Source of the DNA: Rariglobus sp.
GTDB taxonomy: Bacteria; Verrucomicrobiota; Verrucomicrobiia; Opitutales; Opitutaceae
Direction of reading: 5' to 3'
Length of the DNA: 64,000 nucleotides
NCBI GenBank assembly: GCA_029266495.1
Contig: JAQSWS010000013.1
Span: 37,425 to 101,424 of the forward strand
A program made the position numbers and the translations under genes. Of the stretch, positions 44,636 through 53,113 are shown in pieces. Below the pieces are notes generated by a model. The model was given only the letters and a program-made list of their open reading frames with translations. It ran no database searches and had not been told where the DNA came from. How positions within the stretch are numbered: position 1 is the first letter of the stretch; every line of letters starts with the position of its first letter.

Positions 44636-46243
44636 GTGCCCGCCTCGAAAAAAACCGCCCGCCCCCGCGGCCCCGCCCGGCCGTCCGACCGGCTGCTGGC
44701 CGCCGCGCTCGCCACGCTCGGCGAAGGCGTGCTCATCGCCGGCGGCCGCTGGGGACGCGGCGGCTTCGGTATTGCTTTTGTCAATACGAGCATCTGCACC
44801 ATGACCGGCTGGTCGGCGACCGAACTGCGAGGCAGGCCCCATAGTTTCATCCATGCCGATCATCGCCACCTCGCCGACCTGCGACGGTGGCAGGCCAAAG
44901 CCACGCCCGGGCGGACCTTCACGGGCGAGGGTTATTTGAAATGCCGTGACGGCACCCGGCTTTACACCACCTGGACGTTCAGCCTCGTGGCCGGCGCGCG
45001 CGGCACGACCCATGTGGCGATCACCTACCGCGACATGACCGCCAAGCGCCGCCTGCAGGAGGCGCTCATCCATTCGCAGCGCCTGGAGGCCGTCAACCGC
45101 CTCGCCGGCGGCGTGGCCCACGATTTCAACAACCTGCTCTCCGTCATCAACGGCTACTGCGAGATCCTCGGCAGCCGGCCCGCCGCGCGTCGGGAGGCCG
45201 CCCGCGAGATCGGCGAGATTCACCGCGCCGGCCTCCAGGCCGCGGGTCTCGTCCGCCAGCTCCTCGCGTTCAGCCGCCGCCAGACGATGGATCCCAAGGT
45301 GGTCAGCCTCAACCAGCTCGTCCGCGACAACGCCGGTATCTTTGCCAAGCTCCTCGGCCCCGGAAAATCCATCGCCCTGGCCCTCGACGCCACCACCGAC
45401 CACGTGCTCGTCGATCCGTCGCAACTCCAGCAGGTCCTGCTCAACCTCACGCTCAACGCCCGGGACGCCCTCTCGCCCGGCGGCGGTGTCACCATCAGCA
45501 CCATCAACCGCGAGATCAATGCCCGCTACCACTCGCGCATCGGCGACACCCCCCCGGGCCGCTACCTGCAGCTTTGCGTGCAGGACAACGGCCGGGGCAT
45601 GGATGAACAGACCCAGGCCCATCTCTTCGAACCGTTCTTCACGACCAAGGAACACGGCCAGGGCACCGGCCTCGGTCTCGCGCTCGTCTACGGCGTCATC
45701 CAGCAGAGCGGCGGCTATATCAGCGTGCGAAGCTCCCCTGGCCTCGGCTCCACGTTCGAGATCCTTTTGCCCGAGGTCAGCGAGCCCGCCGATCCCCAGC
45801 CCACGTCGCTCGGTCCGCTGCCCTCCACCCGCGGGCACGAAACCATCCTCATCGCCGAGGCCGACCCGGTCGTCTGCAAAATGGTCGCCGGCATCCTCAC
45901 GACGGACGGCTACAACGTCCTTGCCAGCGCCTCGCCCGCGAAAGCCCTTCAACTCGCCCGCCGTCACAAAAAACCCGTCGATCTCCTCATCGGCAACATG
46001 CAGCAAGCCGAGGCCGCCAAACTCGCCCGCGCCCTCTACGCCGTCCATCCGCGCCTGCGCGTGCTCGCCACCGACAGCGTTCCCGGCCCGCGCTTCTCAT
46101 GGCTCCCCTCCGGAGCCCAGGCCACCCTCGCCAAACCGTATGCGCTGAGCCTGCTGCTCAACACCGTTCGCGCCCTGCTCGACGGCAAATCCCCTGCGAT
46201 CAAAGCCCTCCCTTCACGCCCCAAACCTGCCCGCCGCCGGTAA
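44636..46243 (+). CDS. PAS sensor histidine kinase with degenerate receiver domain
   Basis: 535 residues starting at GTG 44636. Domains: a PAS domain (about 20-145), HisKA of the HDFNN type ([12 protein letters not shown], His near 162), an HATPase with DNGRGMD and GTGLGLALV, and a C-terminal receiver-like domain from about 395. In that receiver the usual phosphoacceptor Asp is replaced by Asn454 (DLLIGNMQ in place of DLLITDV); the acidic residues near the start (AEADP) and the Lys (LAKPY) are kept. Phosphotransfer to its own receiver is therefore unlikely. It starts 4 bp after pdxH. Confidence 0.88.
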   Translation: MPASKKTARPRGPARPSDRLLAAALATLGEGVLIAGGRWGRGGFGIAFVNTSICTMTGWSATELRGRPHSFIHADHRHLADLRRWQAKATPGRTFTGEGYLKCRDGTRLYTTWTFSLVAGARGTTHVAITYRDMTAKRRLQEALIHSQRLEAVNRLAGGVAHDFNNLLSVINGYCEILGSRPAARREAAREIGEIHRAGLQAAGLVRQLLAFSRRQTMDPKVVSLNQLVRDNAGIFAKLLGPGKSIALALDATTDHVLVDPSQLQQVLLNLTLNARDALSPGGGVTISTINREINARYHSRIGDTPPGRYLQLCVQDNGRGMDEQTQAHLFEPFFTTKEHGQGTGLGLALVYGVIQQSGGYISVRSSPGLGSTFEILLPEVSEPADPQPTSLGPLPSTRGHETILIAEADPVVCKMVAGILTTDGYNVLASASPAKALQLARRHKKPVDLLIGNMQQAEAAKLARALYAVHPRLRVLATDSVPGPRFSWLPSGAQATLAKPYALSLLLNTVRALLDGKSPAIKALPSRPKPARRR

Positions 46244-46304
46244 CGCTCCGCCTGAACCCGTCGCCCTTCCCCTGAGTTTCCCGCTCCTTCCCCGCCGCCC
46301 GGCC

Positions 46305-46323
46305 GGTCTTTCCTGACGAAAGA
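46305..46323. terminator. Stem-loop downstream of the PAS kinase gene
   Basis: GTCTTTC (46305-46311), loop CTGAC, GAAAGAC (46317-46323), a perfect 7-bp stem. It lies 61 bp after the stop and 69 bp before the next start. There is no T run after it, so a terminator role is only suggested by position. Confidence 0.35.
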
Positions 46324-46392
46324 CAACGCATACGAGAAAAACAGAAAGATTCGCCAAGGCACCCGCCGTCCCTTTCTTCGCTCCCCACCCCC

Positions 46393-47322
46393 ATGAAAAT
46401 CCTCCTCACCGGAGCCTCCGGACTCGTTGGCAGCGCCTTCGCCCAGGCCGCCACCCGCCGCGGTCATCACGTCACCGGCCTCGTCGGCACCTTTTCCGGC
46501 GAAATTCCCGGAGTCGCGACCAAGCGCACCGCCGATCTCACCGATGAAACCGCCCTCATGGGCACCGTCCTGGAAGTCTTTCCCGACGCCATCGTGAACT
46601 GCGCCGCAGTATCCGAACCCGTCCAATGCGATGCCGACCCCGCCCGGGCGCAGGCCCTCAATGTCGCCCTGCCCGCCCTCCTTGCCCGCCTCGCCAATCA
46701 CCTGAGCGCCCGGCTGATCCACCTTTCCTCCGAGCAGGTTTTCGACGGCGCCAGCGACGACGCCTACACGGTCAAACACCCCGTAAAACCCATCAACCTC
46801 TACGGTCGCCAGAAAGCTGAAAGCGAACGTCTCGTCCACACCGCCGCACCCGAGTTTGCGATCACGTTGCGCGCCCCGCTGCTCACCGGCAACAGCCTCA
46901 CGGGAAAACGCAGCCTCCACGAACGCCTCTTCGCCGACTGGTCGGCGGGCAAAACCCCGAAGGTCTACACCGACGAGATCCGCCAGCCCTGCACCGCCGC
47001 CAATCTCGCCGAGATCATGGTCGAGCTCCTCGAGCGCAACGACGTGCGCGGCGTGTTCCACTGGGCCGGCGCCGACGCCCTTTCGCGCCATGAACTCGCC
47101 CGCCGCATCCGCGCGCATTTCAAACTGAGCGACACCGCCGCGCCGCTGGAGCCGGTCACCCGCTCCGCCGATCCGCGGGCCGCCTCGAAACGCCAGGCCA
47201 GCCTCGCCCTCGACCTCAAACCCCTCGCCGGCGTGGTGAAGACCCCCATCGAGACCTTCGACGCCCAGCTGGACCAGTTCATCATCCCCCCGGCGTTCCG
47301 GGCGTGGTATTTCAGCGCGTAA
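46393..47322 (+). CDS. RmlD-like NAD(P)-dependent sugar nucleotide reductase
   Basis: 309 residues. The Rossmann opening is MKILLTGASGLVGSAF. The extended-SDR catalytic pair is in LSSEQVFDG and 'INLYGRQKAE' (Tyr-x-x-x-Lys), as in RmlD/dTDP-4-dehydrorhamnose reductase. It would reduce a sugar keto group in the cytoplasm, for surface glycan synthesis or related metabolism. No rml cluster is adjacent, so the exact substrate is uncertain. Confidence 0.85.
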   Translation: MKILLTGASGLVGSAFAQAATRRGHHVTGLVGTFSGEIPGVATKRTADLTDETALMGTVLEVFPDAIVNCAAVSEPVQCDADPARAQALNVALPALLARLANHLSARLIHLSSEQVFDGASDDAYTVKHPVKPINLYGRQKAESERLVHTAAPEFAITLRAPLLTGNSLTGKRSLHERLFADWSAGKTPKVYTDEIRQPCTAANLAEIMVELLERNDVRGVFHWAGADALSRHELARRIRAHFKLSDTAAPLEPVTRSADPRAASKRQASLALDLKPLAGVVKTPIETFDAQLDQFIIPPAFRAWYFSA

Positions 47323-47340
47323 GAAGCCGCAAACATCGGA

Positions 47341-47437
47341 GTTTTTAACGCAAAGACGCCAGGACGCTAAGCTCGCAAAGATTCGGAGTTTCATTCCCTC
47401 GCGGCCTTTGCGCCTTCGCGTCTTTGCGTTAAAATTC
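47341..47437. repeat. Imperfect inverted repeat (ACGCAAAGACGC type)
   Basis: GTTTTTAACGCAAAGACGC at the left is mirrored by GCGTCTTTGCGTTAAAATTC at the right, with further CTTTGCG pieces between. It ends about 20 bp before the ATG of the lipoate-ligase-like gene. The 55.9-kb repeat belongs to the same family and also lies just before a start codon. Confidence 0.75.
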
Positions 47438-47457
47438 CGGCTCCGAATTCCTGCATC

Positions 47458-48225
47458 ATGATCTTGGATCTTCTCCCGCACCGCACCGCCGGCGCCGCCG
47501 AAAACATGGCGGCGGATTTTCTTCTGCTTCAACGCTACCCCGAACCCGCCCGGGCCCGCTTCCGCCACTACGATTGGCGCGGACCGGCCTTCACCTTCGG
47601 TTACGGACAGAAGATCGCCTACGTCCGTGAACAAATCGCCGCCCTCGCTCCCGGAGAACACGCCGATCTCACCCGCCGCCCCACCGGCGGCGGCGTGGTC
47701 GACCACCGTGACGACTGGACCTTCGCCCTCGTGATTCCGCGCGGACACGCCCTCTACGACGCCCGCGCAACCGAAAGTTACCGCCAGGTCCATGCCGACC
47801 TGGTCGCCGCACTCCGCGATCAAGGCCAGCCCGTCGTCCTCAAGGAACGCTGCGACTCCGCCTGCGACACCAGCGAATCCGATCTCCCAACTCTCAATCC
47901 TCAACGCTCAACTCCTCCACCCTCCGGTCCCACCGTCTGCTTCATCCGTCCCGAACTCTACGATGTCTTGCACGCCGGCACGGGCGCAAAGGTGGCCGGT
48001 GCCGCTCAAAAACGCACGAAACACGGTCTGCTTTTCCAAGGCAGCATCGCCAAAGCCGTCCTCGGTCCGGTCGATTGGGACGCCTTCGAGGAAGCCTTCA
48101 CCACCCGCCTCGCCGCCACGTTGGGCGCGGAGACCATGCCCTCACCCTGGCCCGAATTCGCCGAGGGCGAGCACGACGGTCTCACCGAACAATACTCCTC
48201 CCCCGAGTGGATCGAGTATCGGTGA
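47458..48225 (+). CDS. Lipoate-protein ligase-like (BPL/LplA/LipB family) protein
   Basis: 255 residues. Family motifs are present: RRPTGGGVVDH (lipoyl-AMP site), and 'GAKVAGAAQKRTKHGLLFQGSI' with the catalytic-type Lys of GAKVAG and the AQ-x-R-x-x-x-x-LL-x-QGSI pattern. It may attach lipoate or octanoate to an acyl carrier domain. It lacks a separate accessory domain. A repeat lies directly before its start. Confidence 0.85.
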   Translation: MILDLLPHRTAGAAENMAADFLLLQRYPEPARARFRHYDWRGPAFTFGYGQKIAYVREQIAALAPGEHADLTRRPTGGGVVDHRDDWTFALVIPRGHALYDARATESYRQVHADLVAALRDQGQPVVLKERCDSACDTSESDLPTLNPQRSTPPPSGPTVCFIRPELYDVLHAGTGAKVAGAAQKRTKHGLLFQGSIAKAVLGPVDWDAFEEAFTTRLAATLGAETMPSPWPEFAEGEHDGLTEQYSSPEWIEYR

Positions 48226-48324
48226 CATCCAGATCGGCGTGCCCTCGGCGTGGGTCGAGGGATTCTCGAATTATCATCCGCCAGCACACACTCCCTGAGC
48301 TCACGCCAAGGGCTGCCTCTGTCC

Positions 48325-49461
48325 TCAGCGCACACCCAAAAACCGCGCCAGTTCCCGGATGCCCTCCGCCACTGCATTCGCATGTCCGCGACGCACCTCC
48401 CGCCCCTGAATCAGCAGTTTCCCCGCCTCGCGATCGACCTTCGGGTCGACGTGACCGACAAATTCGTCCCCCGATAACACCGGCAGTGCATAATAGCCGC
48501 GCACGCGTTTGTGAGCCGGCGTATACACCTCCCACGTGTAACTGAAGTCCCACAATCGCTCCGTCAGGCGGCGGTCATAGATCAACGGATCAAGCGGCGC
48601 GAGCAGGCGCACATGCCCGTCACCCCCCGCCGGCTGACGTCCCGCCCGCACCTCTGAAAACAAAGCGGCATCCTCGCGCAGACAGTGCAGCCGCAGACCG
48701 TTTTCAACCGTCACCGCCTGCACACGGTCCGCCACCAGTGGCAGTTCGCCTTTCTTCAACCGCACGAGGCGATGCTGACGCAGCCGCAGCAACACGAGCC
48801 AGCGGGCGGTTTCCTCCGCGCCGGGGCGGGGCCGTGCAAGCGTCGCGGCCGGAAGCACGCGCTCCGGCAGCGCATAATACCGTCGTTGCGACCGGCGCGC
48901 CGCAATGAGCACGCGCCCGTGGAAAAACAGTTTTTGCAACGTGGTCTTCGCCAGGGTGCTCGCACCCCAGCCGCGATAGGAACGCCGCCCGTCATGCAGA
49001 TCCTCCGACGACAACGGTCCGCGCGCGGCGAGTTCGGCGAGCAGCTCCGGGGCAAAGGCCTTCTCACGCGGGGTGAGCCGCCCCGACCACGCACCCGTCC
49101 GGCGCGCGCGAGCCGCCATCTCGGCATGCAGATGCGGCCACGCCTCCTCTGGAAAAGCCACGAGGATGTTGGCGCCGGGCAAATGATGCTCAAACGCCGT
49201 GCGCCGGATCGCCACGTGCGGGTCACCCTCTTCGCCATGCAGGTGCCGCATCAGATCGCCCTCGCGATAACCGGCCACCCGGTTGCGCAGGATGAGATCA
49301 TGCATGCGTCCGCAGACATTCAGTGGGTCAATTTGGACGTAGCCATGATGGGTCAATGCGGTGGCGACATCGGACACGGGCGCGTCGAACAGATGAGCCC
49401 GCCGCAGAAAATGACGGACACCCGTGACCGTAACTTTGAGCTCGGCGGAAGCAGCGCTCAC
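48325..49461 (-). CDS. YcaQ-like winged-helix protein (interstrand crosslink DNA glycosylase-type)
   Basis: 378 residues from GTG 49461. It has the HTH_42/YcaQ pattern: VRHFLRRAHLF, YVQIDPLNV, RNRVAGYREGDL, and 'LLAPLDPLIYDRRLTERLWDFSYTWEVYTP' and VLSGDEFVGHVDPKVDREAGKLLI near the end. YcaQ homologues are DNA glycosylases that unhook interstrand crosslinks. The GTG overlaps the stop of the polysaccharide deacetylase by 4 bp, so the two are translationally coupled though functionally unrelated. Confidence 0.85.
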   Translation of the reverse strand: MSAASAELKVTVTGVRHFLRRAHLFDAPVSDVATALTHHGYVQIDPLNVCGRMHDLILRNRVAGYREGDLMRHLHGEEGDPHVAIRRTAFEHHLPGANILVAFPEEAWPHLHAEMAARARRTGAWSGRLTPREKAFAPELLAELAARGPLSSEDLHDGRRSYRGWGASTLAKTTLQKLFFHGRVLIAARRSQRRYYALPERVLPAATLARPRPGAEETARWLVLLRLRQHRLVRLKKGELPLVADRVQAVTVENGLRLHCLREDAALFSEVRAGRQPAGGDGHVRLLAPLDPLIYDRRLTERLWDFSYTWEVYTPAHKRVRGYYALPVLSGDEFVGHVDPKVDREAGKLLIQGREVRRGHANAVAEGIRELARFLGVR

Positions 49462-50315
49462 ACGAACGTCACCAGCTTGCCCGGCGGCAGGTCCACGAGT
49501 TTCCCGTCCACGTTCAGCGTCACCGTCAACGCGCTGGGATTGAACGCCGTGCGCCGGTTGGCCGCGATCTGCACGCGACGGCGCGCCTCCTCGTAATCGA
49601 ACAGCTCGATGTTCGTGCAATACCACACGTCCGCGTGCCCGGAGAGCGGCTTGTAGATGCGTTCGATGCCCTCCCAGTCGTTCTTGTCGAAGAACTCAAA
49701 GGCATGACCCCAGATGTAGAACACCCCGGAAGAGCGGGCGTTGCCATGAAGGGCGGCGAAGCGTTCGGGCACCGAGGGATTGGTTGCGTATTGATGCGCG
49801 GTGCTGGCCCACGCCAGAGGCTCGGCGGGAGGGAAACAATGGACGGCGTTCTCGCAGGTGCGGCTGTAAACGACGCCAAGCCCGCGCAGCGTCTCAATGA
49901 CCTGCGGGTTATAATTGCCGAAGGGATAGGCCATGCCGCGCACCGGATAACCGACGATATCCTCCAGCGCCTTGCGGTCATCCAGCACCTCGGTGGCGAT
50001 CTGCGAAGGGTCAAGCCGGTCAAGCCAGGGATGCGTGACCGTGTGGATCGCGACCTCGTGCCCGCGATAAAGCTCCGCCACCTCGGAAGCATCGAGATTC
50101 GTGCGGCTGCCCGACTCGACCGCAGGCCTGCCGGTGCGCTGAAGCTTGCCGGAGTTCAGATTGAAGGTGCCCTTGAGTCCCCAGGCATTGAAGGCCTCGA
50201 CGACACGGCGGTCGAACGTATGGCCGTCGTCAAAACTGGTCGTGACGGCGATGCGTTTCCCGGCGGGGAAGCGGCAGATTTCAATGCGGGCGGGAACGGC
50301 GGAATCGGGGTTCAT
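49458..50315 (-). CDS. Polysaccharide deacetylase (CE4 family)
   Basis: 285 residues from ATG 50315. The NodB motif 1 is SFDDGHTF (Asp29, Asp30) and the metal-binding motif 2 is HTVTHPW. No signal peptide is visible, so it may act in the cytoplasm on a small sugar derivative or intermediate. The C-terminus adds a beta domain ending in VDLPPGKLVTFV. It overlaps the YcaQ-like gene downstream. Confidence 0.88.
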   Translation of the reverse strand: MNPDSAVPARIEICRFPAGKRIAVTTSFDDGHTFDRRVVEAFNAWGLKGTFNLNSGKLQRTGRPAVESGSRTNLDASEVAELYRGHEVAIHTVTHPWLDRLDPSQIATEVLDDRKALEDIVGYPVRGMAYPFGNYNPQVIETLRGLGVVYSRTCENAVHCFPPAEPLAWASTAHQYATNPSVPERFAALHGNARSSGVFYIWGHAFEFFDKNDWEGIERIYKPLSGHADVWYCTNIELFDYEEARRRVQIAANRRTAFNPSALTVTLNVDGKLVDLPPGKLVTFV

Positions 50316-50612
50316 TGAGAAAAAAAGAATGAAAGATTTCAGCGTTATGCAAAAGCGGCTGGCGTGTCCAACGCCAAACCTGAAGCGATCCGATGCGATT
50401 TTCAGAGGAGAAAATCGATATGTATCCATTTTAAAAATACGAGATTGCCGGCTCCGGACGAAGCCTCCAAAATCCTCACGTTCCGCTCACTGGACACTTG
50501 CAATTCTTACGGCGTCACTGATGCTGTCGCTGCGCGGCGCATAGTGCGCCAAGCGCCCGGAGATCTTCTTCGGGCGTCATACCAGAACCAAACATCCATA
50601 CAGGAACATCCC
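50316..50612. other. 297-bp gap, no gene seen; probable promoter of the lysine-rich peptide
   Basis: Between the start of the deacetylase gene (minus strand) and the start of the lysine-rich gene (plus strand). It contains an AT-rich stretch around 50395-50445, where promoters for either direction could lie. AGGAA before 50613 is a Shine-Dalgarno candidate. A weak GGCGT-ACGCC hairpin lies near 50362. I cannot place promoter boxes with confidence. Confidence 0.3.
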
Positions 50613-50708
50613 ATGGCCAAAGCCAAAAAGACCGTTAAGAAAGTTGTCGCTAAGAAAGCCGCTCCCAAAAAAGCGGTGAAGAAGGTTGCCGCCAAGAAGA
50701 AGAAGTAA
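50613..50708 (+). CDS. 31-aa lysine/alanine-rich histone H1-like peptide
   Basis: The peptide starts MAKAKKTVKKVVAKKAA and ends AAKKKK. About half of the residues are Lys, the rest mostly Ala and Val, as in the tails of bacterial H1-like proteins (Hc1/Hc2, AlgP-type repeats). AGGAA lies about 9 nt before the ATG and a strong terminator follows after 31 bp, so it looks like a stand-alone expressed gene. DNA or RNA binding is inferred from charge only. Confidence 0.75.
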   Translation: MAKAKKTVKKVVAKKAAPKKAVKKVAAKKKK

Positions 50709-50739
50709 CGAGTAACCCTCGCTGCTTTTCTTAAGGCCA

Positions 50740-50777
50740 ACAGCCGCCCGGGAAACCGGGCGGCTGTTTTATTTTAA
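50740..50777 (+). terminator. Rho-independent terminator of the lysine-rich peptide gene
   Basis: ACAGCCGCCCGG (50740-50751), GAAA tetraloop, CCGGGCGGCTGT (50756-50767), then TTTATTTTAA. It is the strongest terminator in the window: a perfect 12-bp GC-rich stem. Confidence 0.95.
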
Positions 50778-50883
50778 GCGTTCCTCAGAGGAGAAACCGC
50801 GTTCCGGGATGGAGGGGGATTGCGCCGTGCCGTAGCCGGCGGGAGACCCGGCGCAAGCACCGGCCCCTCCTGGATCCCAACCT

Positions 50884-51225
50884 TCAGTTCATCCAATAGC
50901 CGCCGCCCTTTTCGTCGCCGCCCACGCCGACCGACTCCAGTTCCTCCTCGGCCTGCTCGGCCGGCACTTCCTCCAGCGGAGCGAACCGTTCGGACGAAAA
51001 CCCGAGCTCCTGCTGGCCCGCATGGAACGGATCCGGCGGGTTCTTGAGCTCGACGAGCAGCAAACCGACGGTCGCGCTGTCGCCACCCTTCACGACCTTT
51101 TCACGACCGAGAAACACCTCCCGGATCGTATAGGTGTTACCCTTGACCGGAAGCTGCTTGTAGATCGCGCGAATGACAGCGGTGAAGCTGTCGTTTGTGC
51201 AGACGACTTTCTGTCCTTTGACCAT
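50884..51225 (-). CDS. Small acidic protein of unknown function
   Basis: 113 residues. It begins MVKGQKVVCTNDSF and continues into strands (LPVKGNTYTIREVFLG, ATVGLLLVELKNP), with an acidic C-terminal tail rich in Glu (EVPAEQAEEELESVGVGGDE). The opening resembles short SH3-like proteins seen in phage-derived and other clusters, but I cannot name a family. A purine-rich stretch on the minus strand upstream is not a clear ribosome binding site. Confidence 0.65.
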   Translation of the reverse strand: MVKGQKVVCTNDSFTAVIRAIYKQLPVKGNTYTIREVFLGREKVVKGGDSATVGLLLVELKNPPDPFHAGQQELGFSSERFAPLEEVPAEQAEEELESVGVGGDEKGGGYWMN

Positions 51226-51255
51226 GATGAGGGGAACGTAGGGGGAAACAGGAGA

Positions 51256-51354
51256 ATGGGGAACTCAGGAAATCAGGAAAAGAATCGAACCCCATTTAAA
51301 CAGACAGAGCCTTCAACACACGTCTCCGTTCCTGATTTCCTGGGTTCCCCATTC
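51256..51354. repeat. Long imperfect inverted repeat (AATGGGGAA type)
   Basis: AATGGGGAACTCAGGAA plus ATCAGGAA (51256-51280) is mirrored at 51330-51354 as TTCCTGAT plus TTCCTGGGTTCCCCATT, with one mismatch over 25 bases. The loop is about 49 bp and contains no gene. It occupies most of the gap between two minus-strand genes. Similar elements are dispersed in other genomes; function unknown. Confidence 0.8.
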
Positions 51355-51374
51355 AAAATCCACCCCTTGCTTCA

Positions 51375-51836
51375 TCACTCGATGCGGCCTTCGTCGAAGT
51401 CGATCAGGTCGGCCACGCTGATGATCTGGTCCACGCGGTCGGCGCAACCCATGTTCGTAAGCGCCTCCTTCAAAAACTCGCGCCCGGCGATGGTCATCCC
51501 CTTCTGGACGAGCTCCCGGTTCCATTTCACGGCGCGCACGTCGGCGGGAAGCAACCCCTTCAAGCCCGCCTCGATTTCGCCGTCAGTCGTCGCCTCAAAG
51601 ACGATCTTCTCGACCGCCGCCGGGTCGATGCCAAGGTGCATGCAGAGAAACCGGTCCAGCCCGCGTTTGAAATTCTTCGCATAGCTGGCGGGAAGGGCGC
51701 CATGGGCCTTTACGTAGGCGCATTTGGCCAGGAACCGGGGCAGGTAAAGGAGTCCCGAGGCCGGATGCGGCAAGTAGGGCGACGGCAGGCAGGTGAGCAC
51801 TTCTCCGGTTGAACCGGGAATGGGTTTGGACGGCAT
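51375..51836 (-). CDS. DUF5069 protein
   Basis: 153 residues from ATG 51836. It shows the DUF5069 pattern: GLLYLPRFLAKCAYVKAHGALP, NFKRGLDRFLCMHLGID, then a T-x-D-x-E block (FEATTDGEIEAGL). This small helical family is widespread in Verrucomicrobia and unrelated soil bacteria; no activity is known. The frame is open upstream of 51836 but without family similarity. Confidence 0.8.
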   Translation of the reverse strand: MPSKPIPGSTGEVLTCLPSPYLPHPASGLLYLPRFLAKCAYVKAHGALPASYAKNFKRGLDRFLCMHLGIDPAAVEKIVFEATTDGEIEAGLKGLLPADVRAVKWNRELVQKGMTIAGREFLKEALTNMGCADRVDQIISVADLIDFDEGRIE

Positions 51837-51940
51837 GACCGCCCACTGCACCCGAGAGCGGAACGGAAGAAAACCTCTTTTTGCACGAACGTCGCCCGTC
51901 CGCCTGAAAACCACAGGGGATGCGCGCCCTTCAGGTGCGC

Positions 51941-52987
51941 TTACTGCCAGCTCAGCACAAAGCGGGTGAAGTAGGTCGTATCGAGCTTCTCCACACCGGT
52001 GCCAGGCTGGCTGCTGTAGTCGTTGGAAAGGCCGAGACGCAGCTTCCACTCGGGGTTCATCAGCGGGATCTCAAAATACGATTCGTGGGTCGACCGGAAG
52101 TTGGTGAAGTCATTAAAGGCCGGCGTATAGGTCAGGTCGTTTACGAGCTTCGCATCGTTGAAGAGGTATTCGTGGTGCAGGCCCATATCCAAACCGAAGC
52201 TCTTCACATCCTCGGATGCGGGATTCCGGTAGCCTTCATAACGAAACGCCAGACCGAAGCGGCCCGTCAGAATCTGTTTCTCCCGCTTGACGAAATCGTA
52301 GCCCAAGCCGGTCGCCGCCAGGTTGTAGAGCTCGATATCCTTCACCCGGTCGAAGCCCCCCTCGTCGCGCATATACCACGATTTGCGTCCGGCGAAGTTG
52401 TTGGCGTAGTCGATGCCGGCCTTGAATTGATCCGCCGAGGTGACTCCGTCCGCCTCCTGCCGGTTGTAGGCGGTGTAGAACTGAAGCACATCCGTCGGCC
52501 CGATGCGCTTGGCGCGCGCACTGACCGCGGTGCCGAATTGTTCACGATTTCCCGTCTTGCCGGTCACGTCGGCCGCAGCCTCGAACGTCCACCGCGTCGC
52601 CAGCGCCGCCATCGCGGGATCGTTGGACCCGGGCGCCCACGTCGCGGCAACTTTGTCGATCGACGTGATAATCACGCCGTCGTCGCCGGTGATTTGGATC
52701 TTTCCACCCTCTGTCGGTGCGATCGTTCCCGCCATCACCGTGCCGCCGGAGAGGCGGACAAACCGCGCCTCCTCGGTGGTCAGACTGACCACCTCGTCCT
52801 GCTTGATCGCGATGTCCCCCGCATAATCGGTGCTCAAGGTGATCGCCGTGCCGTCGATCTTGACGACCTTGCCGGTCAGCCGCGCGCCACTCTTGGTTTC
52901 AACGACGTCTGCAAAAGAATGGGTTGAAGTGGCCGTGAGCAACAGCAGCGCCACGGTGGCGAAGGAAAACAAAGAGGCCTTGTGCAT
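51941..52987 (-). CDS. DUF481 outer membrane beta-barrel protein (YdiY-like)
   Basis: 348 residues with a signal peptide ending near HSFADV. The first half has an SH3-like stretch of short strands (SGARLTGKVVKIDGTAITLST). The second half has DUF481 strands ending in an aromatic residue (ELYNLAATGLGYDF, TGRFGLAFRYEGY, YFTRFVLSWQ as last strand), as for an outer membrane barrel. The final aromatic residue fits the outer-membrane sorting signal. It is divergent from the methyltransferase gene. Confidence 0.85.
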   Translation of the reverse strand: MHKASLFSFATVALLLLTATSTHSFADVVETKSGARLTGKVVKIDGTAITLSTDYAGDIAIKQDEVVSLTTEEARFVRLSGGTVMAGTIAPTEGGKIQITGDDGVIITSIDKVAATWAPGSNDPAMAALATRWTFEAAADVTGKTGNREQFGTAVSARAKRIGPTDVLQFYTAYNRQEADGVTSADQFKAGIDYANNFAGRKSWYMRDEGGFDRVKDIELYNLAATGLGYDFVKREKQILTGRFGLAFRYEGYRNPASEDVKSFGLDMGLHHEYLFNDAKLVNDLTYTPAFNDFTNFRSTHESYFEIPLMNPEWKLRLGLSNDYSSQPGTGVEKLDTTYFTRFVLSWQ

Positions 52988-53113
52988 GTGGAAATATATT
53001 TACGCGGCCATGTCCTGGCCGCGTCAAACCTTCAGACCGCCCGCCCCCAGGCGGAGCCCTGTCCGGGAAAGGCGCTCGACAGACCAAAGGCGGGCGCGTT
53101 GCTTCGCCTCAGA

